A stretch of 39,433 nt of DNA from an uncultured Flavobacteriaceae bacterium (GCA_937923515.1 CALDUF010000086.1:1-39433), one strand, 5' to 3'. Counted from the stretch's first letter, positions 25,764 through 33,890 are shown. Notes: generated by a model not told the origin, from the letters alone. Program-made: numbers and translations.

Positions 25764-27227
25764 TTAGTTTTTCTCAGGAATAGCCTTTAAAATTTCTAAA
25801 ACAAATCTCCAATATTTTTGAACTGATGAAATTTGCGCGCGTTCATCTGGTGAGTGTGCCCCTTTTATATTTGGCCCAAAACTTATCATATCCATCTCTG
25901 GATAATTTTGCCCAAGAATGCCACATTCAAGTCCAGCATGACATGCAGCCACGTGTGGCTTTGTACCATTTAAATCCTCGTACAGTTTAGCCATTACTTT
26001 TAAAATAGCAGAATCCATGTTGGGCGTCCATCCAGGATAATCGCCGCTGTATTCTACTTCGCAACCTGTTAATTCAAACGTTGCTCTAAGGCTATTTGCT
26101 AAATCTATTTTAGAACTTTCTACCGACGACCGTGTTAAACACCCAATTTTAATAGCACCGTTTTTTACAATAACTCTAGCGATGTTGTTTGAGGTTTCTA
26201 CCAAATCAGGAATATCTGCACTCATACGATACACGCCATTAAGCGCAGCATATATAGCTCTTATAAGGCCTTCTTGAACACCTAAATCCATAACGTTTTT
26301 TGGTGTATCGCATTTAGAAATAGTAACTTCCAAATCTGGCTCCATCGTTTTATACTCGGTTTTTATAGTATTAACCAAGTGTTGTGTTTCTAAAAGAAAT
26401 GCGTCTTCGTGCATGGCATCTATAGCTACAATGGCTTTACTTTCTCTTGGAATGGCGTTGCGCAAGCTACCACCATCAATTTCTGAAATACGCAACCCGA
26501 AATTTTCAAAACCATCAAACAACAAACGGTTCATTATTTTATTGGCGTTCCCTAAGCCTTCATGAATTTGCATTCCAGAATGCCCACCTTGTAAGCCTTT
26601 TACGTTAATTTTAAAGCCTATTTTAAACTCTGGTGTTTCCTCTTCGGTATAGGTTCTTGTTGCTGTTACATCAATACCACCTGCACAACCCACGCCAATT
26701 TCGTCGTCTTCTTCGGTATCTAAATTCAATAATATGCCACCAGATAACAACCCGCCTTTTAAACCCATTGCGCCCGTCATTCCGGTTTCTTCATCTATTG
26801 TAAATAGTGCTTCTATGGCCGGATGCGCTATGTTTGTACTTTCTAAAATTGCCATAATTGTAGCAACGCCTAAGCCATTATCTGCGCCAAGTGTAGTACC
26901 TTTAGCTTTAACCCAATCGCCCTCTACATACATATCAATGCCTTGGGTATCAAAATTGAATACTGTATCACTGTTTTTTTGGTGTACCATATCTAAATGC
27001 GATTGCATTACCACTGTAGTTCTATGCTCCATTCCAGCGGTTGCTGGCTTTTTTATGATAACGTTACCTACTGCATCCTCAATAGTTTCTAAACCTAGAT
27101 TTTTGCCAAAGTTTTTCATAAATGCGATAACGCGTTCTTCTTTTTTAGAAGGGCGTGGTACGGCGTTTAAGTCGGCAAATTTATTCCAAAGTTGTGTAGG
27201 TTCTAGCTGTCTAATTTCTTTACTCAT
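25764..27227 (-). CDS. pepD: Aminoacyl-histidine dipeptidase / cytosol non-specific dipeptidase (M20)
   Basis: A 487-residue cytosolic zinc dipeptidase that hydrolyses Xaa-His and other dipeptides. Two-metal ligands are H77 and D79 in VMQSHLDMVHQ, D116 in LGADNGLGVAT, catalytic E146 with ligand E147 in TIDEETGMTGAMG, D170 in LLNLDTEEDDE and a C-terminal His in the CHAGLECG region. The lid-domain HSGMQIHEGLGNANKIMNRLL is a PepD hallmark. The length is normal. It is minus-strand, convergent with corA, and divergent from the DUF3810 gene across a spacer that holds the paired-arm element. Confidence 0.95.
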   Translation of the reverse strand: MSKEIRQLEPTQLWNKFADLNAVPRPSKKEERVIAFMKNFGKNLGLETIEDAVGNVIIKKPATAGMEHRTTVVMQSHLDMVHQKNSDTVFNFDTQGIDMYVEGDWVKAKGTTLGADNGLGVATIMAILESTNIAHPAIEALFTIDEETGMTGAMGLKGGLLSGGILLNLDTEEDDEIGVGCAGGIDVTATRTYTEEETPEFKIGFKINVKGLQGGHSGMQIHEGLGNANKIMNRLLFDGFENFGLRISEIDGGSLRNAIPRESKAIVAIDAMHEDAFLLETQHLVNTIKTEYKTMEPDLEVTISKCDTPKNVMDLGVQEGLIRAIYAALNGVYRMSADIPDLVETSNNIARVIVKNGAIKIGCLTRSSVESSKIDLANSLRATFELTGCEVEYSGDYPGWTPNMDSAILKVMAKLYEDLNGTKPHVAACHAGLECGILGQNYPEMDMISFGPNIKGAHSPDERAQISSVQKYWRFVLEILKAIPEKN

Positions 27228-27277
27228 AGTGTTTTTCTAATACATGGTAAAGATAGCAAAAATGCTACGACATTGGC

Positions 27278-27413
27278 AGCTACTCCTGATTGCAACGGCA
27301 TCCTTTTTGCGACTTGCCTATAATGCCAATTGGAGATAAAAAAACCACTGTTTTACAACTATTTAAACAGAAAATTAAAACTACTTCGCGAAAAGATATA
27401 GTGGAAAGCAGGA
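27278..27413. repeat. Paired-arm intergenic element, copy A
   Basis: Left arm GATTGCAACGGCATCC (27288-27303) plus T5GCGA, right arm TCGCG (27386-27390) running into AAAAGATATAGTGGAAAGCA (27391-27410) GGA. The inner stem is TTTTTGCGA with TCGCGAAAA (one wobble) and the outer stem is TCCTG with CAGGA, around a 73-base centre that also holds CTGTTT...AAACAG. The same layout occurs in copy B. It lies between pepD and the DUF3810 gene, divergent. Confidence 0.8.
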
Positions 27414-27459
27414 AGAAACTTTAGTAAATACAAAGGAACGCTGCGGTACAAATTTTTAG

Positions 27460-27467
27460 TATTTTTG
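27460..27467 (+). promoter_or_regulatory. Candidate -7 box abutting the DUF3810 gene
   Basis: TATTTTTG fits TAnnTTTG and ends four bases before the ATG at 27472, so the transcript would be leaderless if used. No TTG at standard spacing. Confidence 0.4.
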
Positions 27468-27471
27468 AGGT

Positions 27472-28563
27472 ATGCTGAAAAAGAAAAAAGTGCTTTTAGC
27501 CTTGAGCATTATACCACAGGTTTTGGTGGTAAAATGGCTAGCAAAACATCCTAAAATTGTAGAGCGCTATTACAGCGAGGGCTTGTACCCTTTTGTTTCT
27601 AAACTGTTTAGGGGTGTTTTGGGCTGGTTGCCATTTTCGTTTGGCGATGTGGTGTATGGGTTGGGTGGTTGCTATATAATTTGGTGGTTTGTAACACATA
27701 GATTGCGCATTGTTAAAGATTTTAAGGCTTGGGCGGTTGATGTGTTTTGTGCGGTGTCTTTAATTTATTTTGCGTTTCATGCGTTTTGGGGTATGAATTA
27801 TTACCGATTGCCACTGCATGATAATTTAAATTTAGAGGCCAATTACACTACGGAACAACTGGTTGTTGTGACAGAAAAACTAATTGCAGCATCAAATAAT
27901 TTGCATGTTAAAATTACCCATAACGATACGGTTGAAGTAGATGTACCGTACGATAAAACACAGATTTTTGAATTGATACCAAAGGGTTACGATAATTTAA
28001 AACAGGTGTTTCCACACTTAGATTATTATCCTAAAAGTGCAAAACAATCGTTATTTAGTTACCCGTTAACTTACATGGGTTTTAGTGGGTATTTAAACCC
28101 GTTGACTAATGAGGCGCAGGTAAATGGGCGGATTCCTATGTACAAATTCCCAACAACTACGGCGCACGAAATTGCGCACCAATTGGGTTATGCTGCCGAA
28201 AATGAGGCTAATTTTATTGGGTTTATGGCGGCGGCGCATAACGATGATATCTTTATAAAATATTGCGGTTATACTTTTGGACTGCGGTTTTGTTTGAATG
28301 AAATTTACAGACGGGATACTTGTTTATTTGATGATGTTGTTGCCGATGTTAATCCTGGAATCTTAAAAAACTACGAAGCATCGCGTGCCTTTTGGCAAGC
28401 TCACGAAAATCCGTTAGAACCCTTTTTTAAGTTGTTTTATGGCAATTTTTTAAAAGCGAATAACCAAGCTAAAGGTATGGAAAGTTATAGCTACGTTGTA
28501 GCACTTTTGGTAAATTACCTGGAAGGAAACCCATTAAGTACTTATGGTAGTTTAGCAGACTAA
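27472..28563 (+). CDS. DUF3810 integral-membrane zincin-like protein
   Basis: A 363-residue protein with two to three N-terminal hydrophobic segments (about 7-25, 55-75, 90-110) and a periplasmic or cytoplasmic metalloprotease-like body. TTTAHEIAHQLGYAAENEANF (HEIAH at 232-236, followed by candidate third-ligand Glu at 243/245) is a gluzincin-type HExxH signature of the DUF3810 family. A role as a membrane-associated peptidase is likely by motif but unproven. Codons are richer in G than in its neighbours (stretches such as GGGTTGGGTGG), a mild compositional difference. A box TATTTTTG ends four bases before the ATG. A strong terminator follows. Confidence 0.88.
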   Translation: MLKKKKVLLALSIIPQVLVVKWLAKHPKIVERYYSEGLYPFVSKLFRGVLGWLPFSFGDVVYGLGGCYIIWWFVTHRLRIVKDFKAWAVDVFCAVSLIYFAFHAFWGMNYYRLPLHDNLNLEANYTTEQLVVVTEKLIAASNNLHVKITHNDTVEVDVPYDKTQIFELIPKGYDNLKQVFPHLDYYPKSAKQSLFSYPLTYMGFSGYLNPLTNEAQVNGRIPMYKFPTTTAHEIAHQLGYAAENEANFIGFMAAAHNDDIFIKYCGYTFGLRFCLNEIYRRDTCLFDDVVADVNPGILKNYEASRAFWQAHENPLEPFFKLFYGNFLKANNQAKGMESYSYVVALLVNYLEGNPLSTYGSLAD

Positions 28564-28593
28564 AAGCATAGTGACGATTATAATACACTACAT

Positions 28594-28625
28594 AAAAAAC
28601 GCGCAGATGTGCTGCGCGTTTTTTT
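28594..28625. terminator. Strong bidirectional terminator after DUF3810
   Basis: AAAAAACGCGCAG-ATGTG-CTGCGCGTTTTTTT: a perfect GC-rich stem flanked by A and T runs. It ends the plus-strand DUF3810 gene and can also serve the convergent lipoprotein gene on the minus strand. Confidence 0.93.
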
Positions 28626-28661
28626 ATAATTTATGTTTCAAAATACTGCTATTTTGCTTCT

Positions 28662-29450
28662 TTATTCTATAATTTCGGCATCCTCTGGAGCGTCAAAAAT
28701 TTGGGCTTCTGGAGCTGTACTAGAAAGTACAATATCAGCAAATTTTAAATCGTTACGCTTTGTTGTGGGTTTATTATTCTCATAGTTGTACCACGTTAGT
28801 GTTTCTGGTAGCACTAGTCCGTTAATGGTTTGCCAGTTGCTATATTTTATAAAGTGAAACTCTTTACTTTTAGCTTTTGAAAAGAATGTAACGGTATAGC
28901 CCAACCATTCCATTTTGTGGGTTTCTGCGTTGTAGTATACAATATATTCGTCTTCTGGCGACTCGCCAACGCCAGCTTCGTAAGCAATTTTAATTCCTGG
29001 ATAGGTTTGTCCTTCAAACTCTAATGGTGGCACGTCTTCGTAAAGAATACCATCGTCTCCTAAAATAAACGGCATCGCATAGAAATAGAACATTAAATTG
29101 TAATAAAACTTTGCATTGCCTTTATAGGTTGTGGTGTCTTTGCTTTTAAGCCAAACGTCTTCACCATCAAAACCTATTGTATGATTTGGCATTTCTATAA
29201 GCGATTTTCTGTTTTTTAAATGGGTGGTAGTAACTTCATCACCATTTGGTTTTTTCATGGTAAACGCTAACGATTGCATGTTATTCCATGCATCAATACC
29301 GCCGTGGGCTTTAAATACCTTACTAATGTTTTCTGGGTAAACAGATGTTGTAACGTTAAGGTTTTCTTCAGAATAGTCTACACTAGGTGTTGTTTTGTTT
29401 TTACAATTAAAAAGTGACAGAAGTATCACTACTGCGAATACGTGTTTCAT
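28662..29450 (-). CDS. Lipoprotein of the DUF6503 type
   Basis: A 262-residue envelope lipoprotein. It has a signal with lipobox LFNC (Cys at about 16) and a beta-rich body similar to the LolA/outer-membrane lipoprotein-sorting fold used by DUF6503 proteins: VFKAHGGIDAWNNMQSLAFTMKKP, GFDGEDVWLKSKD, YEAGVGESPEDEYIVYYNAETHKMEWLGYTV, NWQTINGLVLPETLTWYNYENNKP. Proteins of this shape bind lipids or measure envelope state, but no function is established. It converges with the DUF3810 gene across the strong terminator and is divergent from the TrmH gene. Family assignment is from memory of the pattern. Confidence 0.75.
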   Translation of the reverse strand: MKHVFAVVILLSLFNCKNKTTPSVDYSEENLNVTTSVYPENISKVFKAHGGIDAWNNMQSLAFTMKKPNGDEVTTTHLKNRKSLIEMPNHTIGFDGEDVWLKSKDTTTYKGNAKFYYNLMFYFYAMPFILGDDGILYEDVPPLEFEGQTYPGIKIAYEAGVGESPEDEYIVYYNAETHKMEWLGYTVTFFSKAKSKEFHFIKYSNWQTINGLVLPETLTWYNYENNKPTTKRNDLKFADIVLSSTAPEAQIFDAPEDAEIIE

Positions 29451-29517
29451 GATCGATTAATTTTTTGATAGTTTTTCTCTTAGACGAAGTTAGTGCTATA
29501 ACATTACAATAAAGTAT

Positions 29518-29525
29518 TACTTTTG
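29518..29525 (+). promoter_or_regulatory. Candidate -7 box for the RlmB-like gene
   Basis: TACTTTTG fits TAnnTTTG and ends ten bases before the ATG at 29536, leaving only a few bases of leader. No matching -33 TTG. Confidence 0.4.
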
Positions 29526-29535
29526 TATTATCTAT

Positions 29536-30357
29536 ATGAAACATATTTTAAGCACACAAAATTCGCTTGTAAAACAGCTGGTACAATTACGAGACAAATC
29601 GCGCGAGCGTCGAAAAACGGGGAAGTTTTTAATTGAAGGCGAACGTGAAATTACTCTAGCCATAAAAGGTGGATATCAATTGGAAACTCTATTGTTTTAT
29701 CCTGATTTGTGTCCTTCTGAACATCTTAAACCCCTAATAGAACGCATTAGGTTGAAGAGCTTTGACACACCTGTTGACACTATTGAGATTTCAAAAGAAG
29801 TGTACCAAAAATTAGCATATCGTGATACCACTGAAGGGGTTTTGGCTGTGGCAACATCAAAATCAAACAGTTTAGATGATTTGAAATTAGAAACAAAACA
29901 TCCATTAATTTTAGTAGCCGAAGCTCCCGAAAAACCAGGTAATATTGGTGCACTATTAAGAACTGCAGATGCTGCAAATGCTGATGCCGTAATTATAGCT
30001 AACCCAAAAACCGATTTATATAACCCAAACATTATACGCTCTAGCGTTGGTTGTGTGTTTACAAACACTATCGCTGTAGGAACTACTGAAAATATTATTA
30101 CGTTTTTAAAAGCGCATAACATTGCTGTGTATTGTGCTGCACTACAAGCATCAGTAGAATATCACACACAAGATTTTACAAAACCAACGGCTATTGTTGT
30201 GGGAACAGAAGCTACAGGTTTAAGTGATATTTGGTTAAAGTGTGCTACCCAAAATATTGTAATACCCATGCAAGGAGAAATAGACTCTATGAATGTTTCG
30301 GTTGCTGCAGGAATTCTTATTTTTGAAGCGAAAAGACAAAGAGGCTTTAATAATTAA
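29536..30357 (+). CDS. TrmH/RlmB-like RNA 2'-O-methyltransferase
   Basis: A 273-residue two-domain SPOUT methyltransferase. The N-terminal substrate-binding domain (SLVKQLVQLRDKSRERRKTGKFLIEGEREITLA) resembles the ribosomal-protein-L30e-like domain of RlmB/TrmH. The catalytic part has APEKPGNIGALLRTADAANADAV (motif 1), IVVGTEATGLSDIWL (motif 2) and IPMQGEIDSMNVSVAAGILIFEAKRQRG (motif 3). The RRKTGKFLIEGEREI entry is shared by 23S rRNA Gm/Um and tRNA enzymes of this branch, so the substrate is open. It stands alone, with a promoter-like box immediately upstream. Confidence 0.9.
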   Translation: MKHILSTQNSLVKQLVQLRDKSRERRKTGKFLIEGEREITLAIKGGYQLETLLFYPDLCPSEHLKPLIERIRLKSFDTPVDTIEISKEVYQKLAYRDTTEGVLAVATSKSNSLDDLKLETKHPLILVAEAPEKPGNIGALLRTADAANADAVIIANPKTDLYNPNIIRSSVGCVFTNTIAVGTTENIITFLKAHNIAVYCAALQASVEYHTQDFTKPTAIVVGTEATGLSDIWLKCATQNIVIPMQGEIDSMNVSVAAGILIFEAKRQRGFNN

Positions 30358-30478
30358 TTAATGCACTCAATATCAATTTGAGCACAACCAAATACCCTTA
30401 AAATACTATTGTATTATGGGACAGGGTTACCTTTAGTGCAACATTGAAAAATGATTTTTAAACTAGAACATAAAACTT

Positions 30479-31711
30479 ATGAGCTCAGAGCTTTTATTCT
30501 ATATCATAATTGCAATAATCGTTATCAATTTTATAATTGATAAAATTTTAGACGCCTTAAACGCAAAACATTTTAATGATGAATTGCCTGATGCACTTAA
30601 AGATGTTTACGACGCTACCGAATATAAGAAATCGCAAAACTACAAGGCGACTAAATATAAATTCAGTCTCATTACCTCTCTATTTTCTGTGGTTTTAACA
30701 CTTGGTTTTTTATGGTTTGATGGTTTTGCATTTGTAGATACCATAGCGAGACAGTACAGCAATAACCCTATACTTACAGCCTTAATTTTCTTTGGAATTA
30801 TTACAATTGGCAGTGATATTTTAACCACACCGTTTAGCTATTATAGCACTTTTGTAATAGAAGAAAAATTTGGATTTAATAAAACCACCCTAAAAACATT
30901 TTTGTTAGATAAGGTTAAAGGTTGGCTTATGATGGCCGTTGTTGGCGGTGGCATTTTAGCGTTAATTATTTGGTTTTATGAGGTTACAGGCAAACACTTT
31001 TGGCTTTATGCTTGGGGACTGGTTGCTGTGTTTACCTTATTTATGAATATGTTTTATTCAAAACTAATTGTGCCATTGTTTAATAAGCAAGCGCCTTTAG
31101 AAGCTGGAGATTTGCGTGATAAAATTTCGGCTTATGCCAAAACTGTAGGGTTTAAATTGGATAAAATTTTTGTTATTGATGGCTCTAAGCGCAGTACAAA
31201 AGCCAATGCCTATTTTTCTGGTTTTGGTAGCGAAAAACGCGTAACACTTTATGATACCTTAATTAATGATTTGGACAATGAAGAAATTGTTGCAGTATTA
31301 GCGCACGAAGTTGGACACTATAAAAAGAAACATATTATTTTTAATTTATTTGCGTCTATACTACTAACTGGTGTTACGCTATACATCTTATCGTTGTTTA
31401 TATCAAACCCTGCGTTGTCTCAAGCTTTAGGTGTTACAACGCCTAGTTTTCATATTGGATTAATTGCTTTTGGATTACTTTATGCACCTATTTCTGAAAT
31501 TACAGGATTAATTATGAATGTGTTTTCTAGAGCATTTGAATACCAGGCAGATAATTATGCCAAAAACACATATAAAGCTGAACCCTTAATTACATCGCTT
31601 AAAAAACTTTCCAAAAATAGTTTGAGTAATTTAACACCGCATCCTGCGTATGTGTTTATGCATTATTCGCACCCTACGCTTTTAGAGCGTATTAAAAATT
31701 TGAGGAAGTGA
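30479..31711 (+). CDS. M48 family (Ste24/CAAX-type) membrane metallopeptidase
   Basis: A 410-residue inner-membrane zinc protease. Hydrophobic segments at about 5-25, 65-90, 98-120, 150-170, 175-195, 290-310 and 325-350 match Ste24 topology. The zinc site is HEVGH (276-280) with the third ligand Glu354 in FEYQAD. TKANAYFSGFGSEKRVTLYDTL is the M48 substrate-adjacent signature. Ste24 relatives cleave misfolded or C-terminal-CAAX membrane proteins; in bacteria the role is membrane-protein quality control, which is inference here. The 120-base spacer upstream shows no clear promoter box. Confidence 0.93.
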   Translation: MSSELLFYIIIAIIVINFIIDKILDALNAKHFNDELPDALKDVYDATEYKKSQNYKATKYKFSLITSLFSVVLTLGFLWFDGFAFVDTIARQYSNNPILTALIFFGIITIGSDILTTPFSYYSTFVIEEKFGFNKTTLKTFLLDKVKGWLMMAVVGGGILALIIWFYEVTGKHFWLYAWGLVAVFTLFMNMFYSKLIVPLFNKQAPLEAGDLRDKISAYAKTVGFKLDKIFVIDGSKRSTKANAYFSGFGSEKRVTLYDTLINDLDNEEIVAVLAHEVGHYKKKHIIFNLFASILLTGVTLYILSLFISNPALSQALGVTTPSFHIGLIAFGLLYAPISEITGLIMNVFSRAFEYQADNYAKNTYKAEPLITSLKKLSKNSLSNLTPHPAYVFMHYSHPTLLERIKNLRK

Positions 31712-31929
31712 TACTTGGAGTTGGTTTTTAAAATTTAGTTGAAACCGTATTTAAGTAATTAAAATAAGATAAAATAAACAATTTGTAATGTAATTACTTG
31801 CGTCTTGTCTGCTCAAAAAATTCTGTAAATTTTACTGCACTCGTTGCATTTTATTTTAAGGATATGTATTCTATAAAATAACGAAAGTCATTTTGTTTAA
31901 CTTTTTTTAATTAAAATTAAACAAAATTG

Positions 31930-31937
31930 TATCTTTG
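31930..31937 (+). promoter_or_regulatory. Candidate -7 box for the Lacal_2735/DUF2452 unit
   Basis: TATCTTTG fits TAnnTTTG, 42 bases before the ATG at 31980, giving a leader of about 35 bases. The preceding 31712-31929 is AT-rich (with runs of A/T such as ACTTTTTTTAATTAAAATTAA) and shows no gene. Confidence 0.5.
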
Positions 31938-31979
31938 TGTATATAACCATGATTTTTTTAGATTGAAAATCAGTTAACA

Positions 31980-32153
31980 ATGTTAGGTATGTTTGGATTA
32001 TTCAAAAAGAAAACAGAGAAAGAAAAGTTACAAGAGCAATACAAAAAACTTTTAGAAGAGGCACACAAACTTTCTACTACCAATAGAAAAATGAGCGATC
32101 AAAAAGCGTATGAAGCTGACGAGATTATGAAGCAAATTGAAAAATTAGGCTAA
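31980..32153 (+). CDS. Lacal_2735-type small protein (57 residues)
   Basis: A 57-residue protein with a charged amphipathic helix: MLGMFGLFKKKTEKEKL, then QEQYKKLLEEAHKLSTT, then NRKMSDQKAYEADEIMKQIEKLG. It has no export signal or cysteines, and is mostly Lys/Glu helix, suggestive of a small coiled-coil or membrane-surface binder (hydrophobic start GMFGLF). The pattern matches the short Lacal_2735 family seen in many Flavobacteriia, whose function is unknown. It has its own promoter box and its stop is 13 bases before the DUF2452 ATG (32167), so the two form a unit. Too short for many gene finders. Family name is from memory. Confidence 0.78.
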   Translation: MLGMFGLFKKKTEKEKLQEQYKKLLEEAHKLSTTNRKMSDQKAYEADEIMKQIEKLG

Positions 32154-32166
32154 ACCTTTGTTTACT

Positions 32167-32568
32167 ATGAAAGCAGACAAGAAGCCTGACAATGTTGTGT
32201 TTAATACAGAAACGGAAACCTACGATGCAGCATTAAAACCTTACGCAACTTCTGTTGGTGCACCAGCCATAAGCACCACAGATAACACGCCTTGGAAAAA
32301 CAGAAGCATTAGTAAAATAAATCATAAAATAGAAACCAAGTATTTAGAACTGCAAGCAGAATACAAAAAGATGATGGCAGAGTTTGAATACAACAAACTT
32401 ATTTTTGATGCTAAATTTACCTTTGAGCCTGTTATTGGCGAAGTATACCATTTGTACAAACGCGATAATGGCGAAACATTTTTATCGTTAATTGCACCAG
32501 AAGAGTGTAACTTTAACGCATTGGGTAGCTTTTATTTAAATGCGGACCAAACATGGCAAAAAGTATAG
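32167..32568 (+). CDS. DUF2452 domain protein
   Basis: A 133-residue cytosolic protein of the DUF2452 family. It begins MKADKKPDNVVFNTETETYDAALKPYATSVGAPAI, then has a helical, basic stretch (INHKIETKYLELQAEYKKMMAEFEYNKLIFDAKFTFEPVIGEVYHLYKRD), ending in a short beta part with ETFLSLIAPEEC and a terminal NADQTWQKV. The ATG at 32167 is used; the in-frame TTG at 32158 would add three residues. It is paired with the 57-residue gene. Function unknown. A strong terminator follows. Confidence 0.84.
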   Translation: MKADKKPDNVVFNTETETYDAALKPYATSVGAPAISTTDNTPWKNRSISKINHKIETKYLELQAEYKKMMAEFEYNKLIFDAKFTFEPVIGEVYHLYKRDNGETFLSLIAPEECNFNALGSFYLNADQTWQKV

Positions 32569-32593
32569 CAATACACTCTTAAAAACTAATAAC

Positions 32594-32628
32594 AAAAAAA
32601 GACCTTGCTAAACGCAAGGTCTTTTTTT
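32594..32628. terminator. Bidirectional terminator between DUF2452 and purC
   Basis: AAAAAAAGACCTTGC-TAAAC-GCAAGGTCTTTTTTT is a perfect stem with A and T runs on both sides, between two convergent genes, and works for both. Confidence 0.94.
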
Positions 32629-32649
32629 GTAAATATAATTGGGTATTAA

Positions 32650-33597
32650 TTATTTTAAATATGCCAAAACATTAGTTTCAATACGTTGTTGAATGTTAGA
32701 CACATCGGCTTTTACAAAGGTTTCGCCTGTGATGTTTTCGTAAAGTTCTATGTAGCGTTCTGAAACGCTTTCTATGTATTCATCACTCATGTGTGGTACT
32801 GTTTGCCCTTCTAAACCTTGAAAATTATTAGCAATTAACCATTGGCGCACAAACTCTTTACTTAATTGCTTTTGTGCTTCGCCTTTATTTTGACGTTCTT
32901 GGTAACCATCGGCGTAAAAATAACGTGAGGAATCTGGAGTGTGTATTTCATCAATTAGTACAATTTTACCGTCTTTGGTTTTTCCAAATTCGTATTTGGT
33001 ATCTACTAAAATTAAACCTCTTGAGGCTGCTATTTCTGAACCTCGCTGAAATAATTTACGCGTATAGTCTTCTAAAACCACATAATCTGCTTCTGAAACA
33101 ATGCCTTTTGCTAGTATGTCTTCTCTAGAAATATCCTCGTCATGGTCTCCCATTTCAGCTTTGGTTGCTGGTGTGATGATGGGTTCTGGAAACTTATCGT
33201 TTTCTTTCATCCCTTCTGGCATTGGCACACCACATAGCATGCGTTTTCCTGCTTTGTACTCGCGTGCTGCATGACCAGACATATAGCCACGTATTACCAT
33301 TTCTACTTTAAAGGGTTCGCACAAATGCCCAACGGCCACATTAGGATCTGGTGTGGCGGTGAGCCAGTTTGGAACCAAATCTTCTGTAGCAGCCATCATT
33401 TTAGTGGCTATTTGGTTTAAAATTTGTCCTTTATACGGGATACCTTTTGGCATTACCACATCAAAGGCTGATAGCCTATCGGTTGCCACCATAACCAATT
33501 CTTCGTCGTTTATGTTATATACGGCACGAACTTTTCCTTTATACAAACTCTTTTGTCCTGGGAAATTAAAATTGGTATCTATTATTGTATTACGCAT
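32650..33597 (-). CDS. purC: SAICAR synthetase (phosphoribosylaminoimidazole-succinocarboxamide synthase)
   Basis: Joins CAIR with aspartate using ATP in de novo purine synthesis. The 315-residue length is that of the longer PurC form common in Bacteroidota, against about 240 in enterobacteria. Motifs: [13 protein letters not shown] (phosphate and ATP loop), [50 protein letters not shown] and the C-terminal [15 protein letters not shown]. Together with the GMP reductase at the window start it covers purine metabolism, though they are not linked. Upstream, 33598-33890 holds the paired-arm element and no gene. Convergent with DUF2452. Confidence 0.97.
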   Translation of the reverse strand: MRNTIIDTNFNFPGQKSLYKGKVRAVYNINDEELVMVATDRLSAFDVVMPKGIPYKGQILNQIATKMMAATEDLVPNWLTATPDPNVAVGHLCEPFKVEMVIRGYMSGHAAREYKAGKRMLCGVPMPEGMKENDKFPEPIITPATKAEMGDHDEDISREDILAKGIVSEADYVVLEDYTRKLFQRGSEIAASRGLILVDTKYEFGKTKDGKIVLIDEIHTPDSSRYFYADGYQERQNKGEAQKQLSKEFVRQWLIANNFQGLEGQTVPHMSDEYIESVSERYIELYENITGETFVKADVSNIQQRIETNVLAYLK

Positions 33598-33739
33598 TGG
33601 TAAAACTGTTTAATCGTTTATGAGTTTATTTGTTTGTTACTGGTTTGCGAATTTTTATTGCAATGTTGTTTTACACATTGCCGCACAGCGCTTAAATATA
33701 TAATTTGTTACGACGTTTTTTTGTTGTTGCCTATACCCT

Positions 33740-33880
33740 AGCCCCGATTGCAGCGGCATCCTTTTTGTGTGCTTTCTAATGGTTAACTATTTATGCTATA
33801 CAACCTTTTTGCTATTACTTTATGGAGGTGCTAAATATATGAAGCACACAAAAAGATATAGCGGAAAGCGGGATACAGCT
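33740..33880. repeat. Paired-arm intergenic element, copy B
   Basis: Left arm GATTGCAGCGGCATCC (33746-33761) followed by T5GTGTGCTTTC, right arm GAAGCACACA (33841-33850) running into AAAAGATATAGCGGAAAGCG (33851-33870) GGA. The inner stem is 14 pairs with a single-base bulge, and the outer stem is CCCG/CGGG, with a centre of about 64 bases. Core blocks match copy A almost exactly and in the same orientation, while stems differ compatibly. It lies between phoH and purC, both on the minus strand. Confidence 0.82.
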
Positions 33881-33890
33881 CCTAAAAAAA

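Noticed and set aside
28672-28690. GGCATCC in the end of the DUF6503-like gene as a third paired-arm element
   Set aside because: Only seven bases match, inside a coding region, and no right arm is nearby.
31712-31929. Possible hidden gene between the M48 protease and the Lacal_2735-type gene
   Set aside because: All frames are broken by stops; the sequence is an AT-rich spacer with only a promoter box at its end.
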